A stretch of DNA of 64,000 nucleotides, from assembly GCA_003693705.1 (NCBI GenBank), contig RBZT01000633.1:186001-250000 (forward strand), given 5' to 3'. The position numbers and the translations under genes were made by a program. The notes under the pieces are model-generated. The model ran no database searches. It was given only the letters and a program-made list of their open reading frames with translations, and had not been told where the DNA came from. Position 1 is the stretch's first letter, and the number at the start of each line of letters is the position of its first letter. This DNA comes from Polymyxa betae. Taxonomy: Eukaryota; Endomyxa; Phytomyxea; Plasmodiophorida; Plasmodiophoridae. Positions 36,275 through 46,638 of this stretch are shown here, one piece after another.

Positions 36275-37786
36275 CTACGTAGCTGGGAAATAATAAGAAT
36301 ATAAACACTGCAAACGAATAATTCCACCAACTTCAGTTTTCAAGCCAGCAATTGAAGCCTTTATAATATCAATCTCTGTGGATAATTTCGGCAAGATATC
36401 CCGAAGGTGTTGCAATTGTGAATATTGCAATGATACTTGACGTGCTACTTTGTTCTCGTTTTGAAAATCAATGGCCTAATGAAAGCAACATCAAGATGAG
36501 AAAAAACTTGAAAAAGTTCTTACCGATGCGTTCTCACTCGAAATCAGCAAATCTGAAGAGGACAGCTTCGGGAAAAAATTGACGAAATCGTCAATGATTT
36601 CCTGTAAGTTGACATCTTTCTGAGAGGTCAATTTCTCTTTAGATTCCTCACAATAGACCCTTGTAATAAGATTGGCACTTCCCACTTTCTCGGAAAGAAC
36701 AGTTTCAACCAAATCTTGAGCATTTATAAGATCAGGGAAACGCAATAAAATGAATTAAACCTACCACAGCCTGCTTTGGAGCCAGAGTGTAGTTCATGTA
36801 ACTGCTCCCAAACAATGCCAAGACGTTCAACTTTTTCGCTTCTTTCTACATTGGCAAACTCAGAAAATGCCTCCTTGTTGCATATATCCTGATTGAAAGA
36901 CTTCTCTGCTTCTCGCGCATGATCCTGAGAAGCACGTTTAGTCGGGAAAGTAATCTAATAAGAGCAAAACCAACCAGCGCTTGAACTGTGACACGATAGC
37001 TTTGTGCTAAACTGTCGATTTTACGCTGATATTTTTGTGACCGAAGAGAAGTTTGACGAACAGATTCAAGCAGTTTGCCATTTTCTTGTAAGAATCGGCC
37101 CTGTATGCAGACTTGAGTACTAACAGCACGTTAAAACTTAACGAACCTCTAACGCTCCAACATGAGCATTGAGAAGAGATAAAGGCATCTTAGACGAATC
37201 AGGAACACCAAACGCAAATTTCGTATAGAATTCTGGAAAATCTCTTTGGAACACTTGATGCAAAACATATTCTGAAAACCGCCAAACGAGATTTATCAAT
37301 CTGCTCTATCAATTGGTTTTCAACACAGAGAAAACGCATGCTCAGCTAACCTGGTTCCAAATCCACAGCTCAGATACGAACGTTGCACAGTTCCACGTGG
37401 AATGTCGCCTTTCCTTTCCAAATCGCTCAAAAACTTCAAAGTTGTAGCTCGAAACTCCTGGTCTTGTCTTTGGTCGAGAATCGGCCATATGCCTGCAAAA
37501 TTCTAAGGCGGCGTCACCAAACATAAAAGGCAATTACAAACGCCAATACCTTTGTTGCTTGAGTTGGATCCAATCGATGGAACAAGAAGAATAAAACCAT
37601 ATTCTGAGCCTTAAAGTTACTCCCATGTAAGAACATGCCAGGTCCAAGCTCAAATGTTGTCCGAGCCATAGCCGAATTGATGATTTCTGAGACTTGTAGA
37701 CCAAGCAGGCATAGATTTCTCCATAGAACCTGAGATGGCTCCAAGAACTGTTCAATCAACTGGTCTGGCTGTCCGACATCTGCCAT
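36275..37786 (-). CDS. HAUS6: HAUS augmin-like complex subunit 6
   Basis: Augmin recruits gamma-tubulin to existing microtubules and drives branching in spindles. The N-terminal HAUS6 domain is clear: start at 37786, VLWRNLCLLGL, GPGMFLHGSNFKAQNMVLFF, LFHRLDPTQATK, then across an intron WPILDQRQDQEFRATTLKFL, SDLERKGDIPRGTVQRSYL and SCGFGTRLAEHAF. These match the family pattern FDRPNRKAMEVVLHFLFSRLDP followed by WPI.DKKQEAEFRK. The remaining C-terminal half is helical and coiled-coil-rich, poorly conserved, broken by several introns, and ends near 36275. The stop assignment is approximate. Confidence 0.85.
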
Positions 37787-37967
37787 ATGTCAATGAGCAC
37801 CTATTAGTCTACACAGCTGTTAATAATGGCATGTAGCATAACAGGTTACGCGGATACATTACAAGTCGATTGAATTCCAAAGGGGGTGGTTAATGATAAT
37901 AATCGTTGGATAATCACAAAGCGAATGTTGGAGTCGGAGTGCGCACCCAAAATCAGCTCGCGATCAA

Positions 37968-39769
37968 ATGGAGCCGCCAGGCAACCCATCGGATTCGATG
38001 ACGGATATCACAGCTTTGCTGAGGTCTGCTGTTAGTGACCTGGAGATTGGCCAAATGGTTCATGGGCCAAAGTTCTCCTTATTTGAGGTGATTTAGAATT
38101 ACGTGCTTTTGTGGTTTGCTTTATCAAGATGATAGGCAATGTCAGCTCTGGAAATGTTTGATCCCAAAATGGATCCACGTTTGGGTTTTAATCCTGAACA
38201 TACAGAGCCTGATTGTGAATACCAATGGTTAACGGAATCGGATGCCATTCAAGCCATGGATCGATTATTACAATGTGAATCGTATTTCTATTCAGGTCGC
38301 AATTCCGCCATGTAATTACAATTGCTTATTCTAATGCCATTCGTAGGCACAACTCTACTGCATTCAGTCCTACTTTGCGCCTGGCTTCATGATTGTAATC
38401 AGTTGATGCTTCCAACGGAGCATCTACCTACCATTGCTGTTAGAGCCTATTCTCTTGCCGTTCTTCGATGTATCAACAGGATTGTTGATGCTTTGTATAC
38501 CTCAGACGTAGTTTACGAAGAAGATATCACCTTGGAACGATTCGGGTCCTAGTTTTCTGTCGATCTGTGTCTCTTAGATTAACGGACAGATTTAGGTTTT
38601 CCCTTGGGGAATCGATACCATCAAGCTATATTCTCGAGAGCATTGATCGGGCCATTAGTTTATTCCCAGAACAATCACCAGTTTGGTTGAGGCTGCAGTA
38701 CCGTCGTCATTTGCTACACGCTTTCGAATATTTCTTTGGCAATAACTCGGCGAATTTTCGGCATGCGTTCTCTTATCTCGGCAGCTGTATCGAATCTGTA
38801 GATAAGCTGAATCTACCTGAAGATGAATGTTGCCCCAAAATTTCTTATTTTGACCTCTCTGTTCCTTGTAATTATCTTGCATCGTGCCCTCCGCGTTTAA
38901 TCAAGCTAAAGTCCCCAAAACAGTCATTACTGCAGCAAAAAGATTTGTTTGAACAGCTGATGTGTCTTTCATATTTTCCCGCCGATTCTACTGCTGATCA
39001 ATTGCTGCAGTTCTCAAGTGCATTTGCTACCTGCCTTCCAGCAAACATTATCCCCAGAGCATGCTTATATTTACTCAGTTTATCTGTATCTAACATTCAG
39101 CCTTCGTATCGCCTGTTTTTACGCTGTCTGTCAATGAACAGATCGCGAGCTCATCGTTTCACATCGAAACTATTCGCTGCCTGTCTAACGCTTCCTTCTC
39201 CTGATTTCGCCTTGATGGTTCTTATCCATCATGTTGAAGCAATGCTGGAACTTGAGTTGCTTTCACCGCAAGAATACTCCTCTGTCTTCTTTATTTTGGA
39301 TGCGTTATATTCATCTCTGACGGCAGCGACGATGACTCGTTTTATGCGAGGCTGTATGCTTCTCGCTAAGGGGTTGTTGCTTTCATATCTATCCTTTTCA
39401 TTGTGTGCCTCTCAAGAGCAAACCCCATTGATTGACCAGGAATATATTTTTTCGCACAGGTTCAGTCTTGTTTACAGGCATCTGGAGAACTTTCCAACAT
39501 GCGCGAAATTTCAAAGTACTGTCTCGTTCATTCGCAGTCAAGAGCTTCGTTCGACGATAGAACGAGCATCAAAGTATTTCGAAGATGCCAAATCATGTTT
39601 TTCTGATGGTCATTTCGTCATGCCGAATCAGGAAAAACGCGCTAGGAGACTTGCAACCATTGCTGGATGTAACTGTGCTAGTGTCAAGTCATTATCTAGC
39701 AGAATGGGACAAGCTATTTCAGTTCGTTGGATTGGTGACCACACATACCCTATTATCAGGTGGGCTTGA
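37968..39769 (+). CDS. NAA35: N-alpha-acetyltransferase 35, NatC auxiliary subunit (Mak10)
   Basis: NAA35 is the large scaffold of NatC, which acetylates N-terminal Met-hydrophobic sequences. ATG 37968 gives DITALLRSAVSDLEIGQMVH and KFSLFE joined across an intron to AMSALEMFDPKMDPRLGFN, the hallmark Mak10 block. A long exon follows with RAHRFTSKLFAACLTLPSPD, EAMLELELLSPQEYSSVFFI, FSLVYRHLENFPTCAKFQS and SKYFEDAKSCF. The final conserved segment RRLATIAGCNCASVKSLSS aligns with the family's ILKVAKPNFVVMKLLAG, and the frame stops at 39767 after about 20 more residues. An alternative 127-nt intron could replace these last residues with a frame ending at 40022; I prefer the unspliced end. Confidence 0.88.
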
Positions 39770-40249
39770 TCGGAAATACATCAATGTTATAACGATTCTT
39801 GAATCCTCGAAAACTTTAGCACGCATCAGGAAAATATGTTCGCTGTTTTTATCGATCACAATCTGAACTGTTTAGACTCGGGGCTCAGATACCTAAGAGT
39901 GCATTTTTATTGAACTCCAACAAAGGAAACTTGCGTCTTTTCGCAATGCAGAAGCATGATGTCTTCGCTGCTGAATTGCGATCAACGATCACGCTATGTA
40001 TTCTGGCTTTGCGCATACAATGATAATTGCAAACTGTCCATTTTGACTCGTAAAGCATTTCGAGATGGATGGGTAAGCAGCTTTATAAATAAAAGCTTCC
40101 CCATGCTAAATTTCGCGATCCAGAAGCTTGACAATGTTGCTTGTTTGCGCATTGTTTGGGGATGTATCATTACGGGTTTTGGCATGGTGTATTGCTTAAG
40201 TGAGACTACTCCTCGTACACTACCGTATATATAATGATATCACATCATC
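39770..40249. other. Intergenic region after NAA35
   Basis: About 480 bp. An open plus frame (LFRLGAQIPKSAFLLNSNKG, 39868-40022) might be an alternative NAA35 end, and a 92-codon frame lies at 39956-40234. Neither has independent support. Confidence 0.35.
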
Positions 40250-41920
40250 ATGATATACTATTTAATTGATCGTAGAACCATTGCTTCTGCCATTATCGCA
40301 GCTACTTTCGCCATCTGTCTCACAGCAGTCATCGGTTTCGTATGCTATGACCATTATCAGACGAAACCCAATCATGGCAAGACCAACCGGCAACCACCCG
40401 TACAGGCACCTACCAATTCCAGCATTAGTCATATGGCAGATTCTGAGAGTAAATCCAAGCCCGTCGTTTCAAACATTGTTCTTGGAGATGATCCAATCCA
40501 AACCAATATCAACGATCAAGAATATGAATCGAATCCGGAACAAGTGGAAACAAAAGTTGACGAGTACTGCATGCCTATACATACATTTAAAGGCAACAAT
40601 TACCATGATAAACGTACCCGAATCGTTTATGGTGATCACCCGGTTCCTGAAGAAGACTATGACAAAATGTCGTTTATCGACATCGAAATCGATTCCGGCT
40701 CAAAAGCGGAATACCGTCAGAATATACCTGCAGATGGATCTTGCAATAATAATCAGCCAAATCGATGTCAGAGATCGGCCATTCCAGGCTGCGAAACTGA
40801 TATTTCAGAAACAGTTAATAGCTGTCCGAGGTCGTCATATCAGCATGATATGGCAGCTGATTCCAATCCAAATTCTGCTGAAGAACAGATCAAAAGTCCT
40901 CAGAAGCCATCTCGCCCATCTGAAGCAGATTTACAACGTTATGCAGTCAGCATGATCAAGCGCTGCAAGCACAGCTTGAAGTTGTTTTACCGATCAGGAC
41001 GGTACGAACCTGTTGACGATGAAAGTTCATGGCAAGTTTTTGAGCATTTCGCCTCCTCGTCGAAATACTATATGCAAGTCGTTGCGTACCGACTAAAAAA
41101 TCAAGAGCTTGAGCATATGGAACAATTTCGGCGAATCTGTAGAAGTTATGAGAAAAGGGATGAGGATAACCCTGAAAGAAAGACATTTGTTCTACATTCG
41201 GACGGAATTCGTGAATTTCTGGATTCTTTTCAAAAATATAAGCAATGGCGAGATGGCAAATCTACTGATTGTCTGCAATATGCCGATCGGATTAAAGCTA
41301 AGAGGTACGATGACTTTTTGAACTTAGCAGCAATATGCATTGCAAAACATCTCGATCATATTATCGAAGTTGGGGAGAGAAGCGGCAATTTTACTATAAG
41401 GCATTATCAAAGGTTTTGGAACTTCTCCAAATTTGCCAGAGTGTATGCTATGCTACCAGATCTTCCGGAGCCACTTCAACAAAAACTGAACGAGCTAGAA
41501 AACGCTATTCTATCTATTAGGTCCTGCGTGTTCGATCGTGTTAATGGACTGAGAAGTACTATCGGTGACAGCAAATCTTCGTCTAAGAAAACGTCACTTT
41601 CATCAAATAAAGCTTCTAGCGCAAGTGTTGGTTATGAGCCACCCAAAGAACGGAAGTCATCTCAAGACAACTCCTCGCCCATAAGAACGCCAAATTTGGA
41701 AAGGCATTGTATCCAGAACAATGAGAACATGGCAGAGAATGGGTTGATTCATGATCAGCAATTCAAAACCCAATGTAACCCGGCTCCAGTATCACCGGAA
41801 AGGAAGGTGCTTTCAAGGCTTGATAATCTTCCCAGCGTTATTAAGCCAAACGGCAAACCAGCAAGCAAGTCGACAGCGTTGAAGATTTTTTTTCGGCGTA
41901 AGCGTGCTGGATTGGCATAA
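40250..41920 (+). CDS. Single-pass membrane protein, unknown (intronless, 556 residues)
   Basis: A single uninterrupted frame begins with MIYYLIDRRTIASA followed by one strong membrane helix (IIAATFAICLTAVIGFVCY, about residues 14-33). Because the short N-terminus carries DRR and no cleavage site is clear, it may be a signal anchor (type II). Residues about 40-225 are polar, acidic, rich in Asn, Pro and Ser and probably disordered. Residues about 225-425 form a helical domain with many aromatic and basic residues (CKHSLKLFYRSGRYEPVDDE, SSWQVFEHFASSSKYYMQVV, FARVYAMLPDLPEPLQQKLN). The Ser/Lys-rich tail ends FFRRKRAGLA. I recognise no family. The next gene has a similar layout and also lacks introns. 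Confidence 0.7.
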   Translation: MIYYLIDRRTIASAIIAATFAICLTAVIGFVCYDHYQTKPNHGKTNRQPPVQAPTNSSISHMADSESKSKPVVSNIVLGDDPIQTNINDQEYESNPEQVETKVDEYCMPIHTFKGNNYHDKRTRIVYGDHPVPEEDYDKMSFIDIEIDSGSKAEYRQNIPADGSCNNNQPNRCQRSAIPGCETDISETVNSCPRSSYQHDMAADSNPNSAEEQIKSPQKPSRPSEADLQRYAVSMIKRCKHSLKLFYRSGRYEPVDDESSWQVFEHFASSSKYYMQVVAYRLKNQELEHMEQFRRICRSYEKRDEDNPERKTFVLHSDGIREFLDSFQKYKQWRDGKSTDCLQYADRIKAKRYDDFLNLAAICIAKHLDHIIEVGERSGNFTIRHYQRFWNFSKFARVYAMLPDLPEPLQQKLNELENAILSIRSCVFDRVNGLRSTIGDSKSSSKKTSLSSNKASSASVGYEPPKERKSSQDNSSPIRTPNLERHCIQNNENMAENGLIHDQQFKTQCNPAPVSPERKVLSRLDNLPSVIKPNGKPASKSTALKIFFRRKRAGLA

Positions 41921-42123
41921 AATTGCCCTAGCATGCAAATATGTTTAGGTAGAGAACAATACAAGACTTAAAAAAACCAGCTATCGTTATTAGTGTGTTA
42001 TTCAATCTCCAATAAATAATTATTGATGTTTTTTCAGATACGGGATGTTAGGGTTTTATGGCTTACGTAGAAAACGCTGGATAAACCCGTTGTTTACTTA
42101 AGATCAGCTCCAAAAACTTACTA

Positions 42124-42909
42124 ATGCATAGCCAGAGCAGTGTTGCAAGCATTTCTCCTGCTATATCTCAGGGCAATAACTCTTTCTATAAGCTTAGTCG
42201 AATACCAATAATAATCGCTTTGACAGCTCTCGCCATCTCCATTATTGTGATTGCCTTTATCACGTCGTCATATTCGCCATATCAAGACTCTGCATCTTCT
42301 TCAGACTGGAATAAATCCAACCACCTCCAAAACCAGACCGTCGAGAATCAATACCATCCGATCACAATTGTTGGAAACGGCACGGATCCTTCAAATAGAA
42401 CAGAAATCCCATCTTTCTCTTCTAAGCAAGCTGTCTTAATGACATCTCTGAATAATTTTCAGCTAGCATTTGATTTATTGGCAAATTCGATCAATGAAAT
42501 GTCAGTTTCTTCATTAATTCGAGCATTTACAGAGTTTCGTCGTTGCTGGGAAACTTCTATCTCCACTTCGTATATCGATGATCAATTCCGTCTCATTCAA
42601 GCTGCTATAATTGAGCTATTGCGACCTGCGCACGACGAGCTTATCAAGCTGAAAGAAAGGGCAAGAAAGTTACCACCTCCAGGCGAGAACATAGGCAGCT
42701 GGGAGCGATTTAACAAACACTTTAGACGATGTGCAGATAGTGGAGTTGTACAATTCATGAAACCAGTAATAGCGATCATACAGGGACCTAATCCATATAA
42801 GTTATGGGCTCTTATTGATGAAATCTGCATAATATATCGAGAGCAAATAACGCCAACCCATTCTGTCGAGTTTCTTCAAGAATGCATCTCCAAGCAGGTG
42901 GCCATGTGA
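42124..42909 (+). CDS. Single-pass membrane protein, unknown (intronless, 261 residues)
   Basis: One uninterrupted frame with a membrane helix near the N-terminus (IPIIIALTALAISIIVIAFI, about residues 28-47), a Ser/Asn-rich linker with several sequons (NKS, NQT, NGT, NRT), and a helical C-terminal domain (FQLAFDLLANSINEMSVSSL, RAFTEFRRCWETS, GSWERFNKHFRRCADSGVVQ, LIDEICIIYREQI). The sequons suggest that the C-terminal side is lumenal or extracellular, as in a type II protein. Layout, lack of introns and the SWxxFxxHF-like motif resemble the gene just upstream, so a diverged tandem duplicate is possible. No known family recognised. Confidence 0.7.
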   Translation: MHSQSSVASISPAISQGNNSFYKLSRIPIIIALTALAISIIVIAFITSSYSPYQDSASSSDWNKSNHLQNQTVENQYHPITIVGNGTDPSNRTEIPSFSSKQAVLMTSLNNFQLAFDLLANSINEMSVSSLIRAFTEFRRCWETSISTSYIDDQFRLIQAAIIELLRPAHDELIKLKERARKLPPPGENIGSWERFNKHFRRCADSGVVQFMKPVIAIIQGPNPYKLWALIDEICIIYREQITPTHSVEFLQECISKQVAM

Positions 42910-44858
42910 TTTGTTGCTTTATTTCTAGCATCTGCATCTCTATGACAAGTTCGTTATCGTTAACTTGCATTATTGAGTATGGGTAGTTCTTAACATGGCA
43001 GTACCTAACACCGTGGTTTCAATACAGAAGTGATTCGTATTGGAATGTAAGTAAATGTTAAAAGTGTTTTGGAACTTTACCAACACCATTGCTTTTCCTG
43101 ATTATGAGATCATACTGACTGTAAACTATGGTATTAATAAAATATTTAAGCGTTCAAGTATTCATCCAATGAAATTTTCAAAAGTAAAACACTTCAGATT
43201 ATATGTATTCGAGCATGCTATCTGAGCGCAGAGAAACTTGATGCAACATTAAGAAGCAATCACCGATTAATTTCACAGTCGGCGTTCCTGATTGTCTGTG
43301 ACAGATGATGTTAGGCACCATCACACGTGAAGCCATGCAACAAATAGTTTTTCAATGCAGAAAAAGACGGGTGTTCCGTTTATCGAGCCTTTTATGATCG
43401 GTCATTATCTGAAATAGATATTACCAGGAACACTTTTCGTTAAAGATGGAAATCCTATTAAGACGGCGTTTCAACTTGGCCGAGAGCTCAAGGAGGCTTG
43501 TCGCTTCCATTACGAGCTTATGAGAATGGCAAACAAGTTGTCGGTCTGTACATTTGATTAGACGAGACTAAGCCGAAGTTACTGAAACGATGAAACGATT
43601 GAATAAGATCCAAGTATAATTTGATGCTAGAAGTGACCAGATAGTATCGGCGAATGATCGTCTCTGCCATATTCCAGCCTATAACGATGCAAGGAATGCC
43701 AAAAGTTTGATGACGGTTAAGAAAGCTGTTGCGGTCGTTGGAACAAAAATTAGTGTTGATGTCGAGAATGATCCATAAAGTACGACTGACCAGAGAATTC
43801 TACAGAGAATTAGCAGCGTACATAGAGCATCATCGTCGCTACTGTCAGCTCAGTACAAATCCAGCCACTTCAGAAGACGTTGTCACATCCTCTGTACAGG
43901 ATGATGATATCAGCAATGCACCATTCATCGACGTCATCAACAGATGTAATAACCCAAGTAGCATTTCGTTTGAACGTGATGTACTAAACTGAAATTTACC
44001 ATCTTTTGATACAAAGAGACAAACTGAAAACCCTAAATAACGGCTGATAATGGATGTCACTGTCTTTAGTATTCACAGATTGCTCTGACACCTTGAGGGA
44101 TGCGATTTTACAAGATTCAGCGGTACCTGGCAATTAACGGCTTTCAATCGCAATTGATATCTGTCTAGATCAACAACGAATGGCAACCGGATGATCACCA
44201 TAACGGCATAACCCTTAGCAGATCACTGAATTACAACCAATGAACCTGTGACGAATCGTGATGGGCACCGCCACTCATTGAGCCATGAGACTAGCGGCGG
44301 CCTCTTCGTTCAAATTCTTCGTTCAAAGGAAGACGGGGGTCGCTCCGTCAAAGAAAGCCTCCTGTCAGTCCAACTGTCATTTGTATTGTTAAAAGATAAG
44401 ATGAGCCACTTGTTTGGGTTCTTATTGGCTCTTTAGATGTTTGGAGAGCTGGGTTAACGTTCCCTTTCTTCTAGTGATTATTAGGACATTGCGTTTTCGA
44501 AGTCAGTTTGGTTCTTGAGCTGTCGGTACCTTAATCATAACACGAGCCATCACATTTAGTTAGAGACCACAACGTAGCGGTTTGAATCCTGCCTGCAAGC
44601 GGAGCATGGCGACAAATCGTCTAACATAGATGTCGACATTCTCAATTTCAACACTGCTCAATGACTAAGCCTATGCTCTGCACTGAGAGCTGCATATATA
44701 AATCCAAATAAACATTTCATGCCTTGTGAATGATTCAGCGCAACCCATTCTGATATGTAATAAATCAAATGTAAGGAGATGGCAACCGATTATGGGTTGC
44801 TTGTGTATAAACAAGGATTTATGACACACACAGAACCAACTTAATCTTCATCTCGTTC
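42910..44858. other. Long gene-poor region
   Basis: Nearly 2 kb without an intact gene. It contains scattered open pieces around 43360-43992 (separate entry) and AT-rich spacer. A 62-codon frame at 44248 has no support. Confidence 0.5.
43436..43992 (+). pseudogene. Possible remnant of a helical-protein gene
   Basis: Several open pieces in the same direction, interrupted by stops, read like helical protein: TAFQLGRELKEACRFHYELM near 43470-43530 and REFYRELAAYIEHHRRYCQL near 43795-43855, the latter in a frame of 87 codons ending at 43992. Their amphipathic, aromatic/basic character resembles the helical domains of the two membrane-protein genes upstream, but I see no clear alignment. It could be a decayed third member, or an intact spliced gene I failed to assemble. 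Confidence 0.25.
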
Positions 44859-45656
44859 ATGGACAATCACCGTCATGCGGTAAACATTCCCGAGGTCGTA
44901 CCCGACCACGATGACGAATTTCTCCGTGTGACTCATTCAGTAGGCTTCCCATCAGCATTCTCTGTCATGACCAAAGGCGAGCCCAGCTCTAACGACACTC
45001 GGACGAGACTGAAATCGAATAGCTGGCGAGATGAAGAGGTCCTGTATCTGAGTGAGCTTGGTGCTGACCCAGATCTGCGTAAAGATTGGGATCTAATTGC
45101 ACAGAAGATGAGCGCGAAATTTGGTACCAGTTATCGTACCAAGTATTTTCCAGCTACTATCAAACAGAGATGGTTCAAGCTTAATCCTCAGAAACCTAGA
45201 CCTTCACATCGTGATCCATATCTTGATTTTGTACAATCAGAGAACATACAGAATCATGAATCTATCATCACTCGAACACCTTACCATAGAGAAGAGCTCT
45301 CCTATCTAGCTGAGCTTATCCGAGATTTTGGACTCAGAGATTGGTCTCGTGTTGCACAACGTATGCAGCTGAAATTTGGTGACAAATATCGTCGTTATGC
45401 GCCAATGTCACTCTCCATGAAATGGGCTCGACTTCGTGCTAAGAATCAATTACCTCTGCCTCCCGTAAGTTATATTTCACAGTCTTCTTCAATCTCAGTT
45501 CCAGTCTTGCTTCTTGCAATGTGCTTGTTTTGTTTTTGGCATTGTGCTTTCGCATTTTGGCTCGTTAATTGACGGCGGCACCTATAGCAATCAGAAATTG
45601 AAGGTTCTGCTGCGGAGATGGCTGTAGAGATAACAAAACCAGAGCCCGGTGCTTGA
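44859..45656 (+). CDS. Protein with two Myb/SANT-like repeats
   Basis: Two exons joined by a GT-AG intron (about 45463-45589). Two similar three-helix repeats are visible: WRDEEVLYLSELGADPDLRK, DWDLIAQKMSAKFGTSYRTK, TIKQRWFKL; and YHREELSYLAELIRDFGLRD, WSRVAQRMQLKFGDKYRRY, SLSMKWARLRAKNQLPLPP. Each has regularly spaced aromatic residues and a W....A..M..KFG...R core, with an insert between helices 2 and 3. A short acidic tail follows (QSEIEGSAAEMAVEITKPEP). It probably binds DNA or chromatin. The repeats appear to come from internal duplication. No orthologue recognised. Confidence 0.65.
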
Positions 45657-46638
45657 AATCTCATACAGTGATAATCCTCAACAACCAACTGGCGATACTC
45701 CGGTTGAAGACGCCGGTTAACTTCTTCAAACACCACCATTATCTTACCAATTTGAACGTTGTATGATTACCCATTTAGCAATGTTCTTCTTTCAATCTGT
45801 AGTCGCAAAATAAAGCCGGCTATCGATAGTTTTTAGGCCTATTACGACTGTGCCTCTGTTTTTTTCAATGTCTCAGGAAACCTTTTTTGACACAGATCTG
45901 ATAGTGAAATGATCTATTAGCAGTTTGCGACACTGGAAAGCCAGATTTTGATTACAGTCCTGCAATACTTCCCAAAATGAAATTGTGTTTTGGGTACCGC
46001 CGCCAACGTCAAAGATCGGTGTCACAGGTAGTCGCTGAAAGCTTCCAAGTTCCATGATTTGAAAGTTTCTGCTCGGTTGGTTGCGGAATCAGTAGACATT
46101 CCTTGCTGACCACGCGGTGAAGTCGATCATTAGCTGAGAGAGCTGGAATAAGATAGCGATCTATTGATGAAGAGGAATAGTGAATGATTAGCAAAGTGAG
46201 TTATGTTACAGACGAGTCTCTTGGGACCCACCTCATATTTTTGTCATAATTCATAACAACACTCTCTAGACTTTCATCTTGTCGTAATGCTGGAGACCAA
46301 TTCAGACCCAGCATCAATCGCTAAGCTATTCTCCAGAAGGCGCTACGATTCATTGGCAAAACGTATTCCGCTTCTCTATGTAATCCTTAAACAAACATTA
46401 GAAGCAATGCAGTGCAAGTTTCTCCAGACTGGGCCTCCATCTTTTTCTACCTTTGCTTTCGGCTATTAAAGAAATGAATCCTGTTTAGAAAACACTGTCT
46501 GGTTTATTGGCAGTAGACGTATTCCTAGCTGGACACAATCTGGCCAAAACCTATATCTAACTCAGCGCCTGTTTTTAGTACTTTCTGATCCCTCGATCGA
46601 GTTGTACATATCGAGTCAGCTGATGTCACCGGCGTCTA
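45657..46638. other. Gene-poor region upstream of the receptor-like gene
   Basis: About 980 bp. A 60-codon plus frame from ATG 46287 (MLETNSDPASIAKLFSRRRY) and minus-strand open pieces near 45873-46194 (DRYLIPALSANDRLHRVVSK) look protein-like but have no family match and no consistent splice model. Either could belong to a small real gene. Confidence 0.35.

Noticed and set aside
40266-40955. 229-codon plus frame overlapping the 556-residue protein
   Set aside because: It lies inside a longer frame with a sensible membrane helix and start; its own sequence has no domain-like pattern.
44578-44592. GGTTTGAATCC, another tRNA B-box-like string
   Set aside because: No cloverleaf can be drawn and no A box lies at proper distance.
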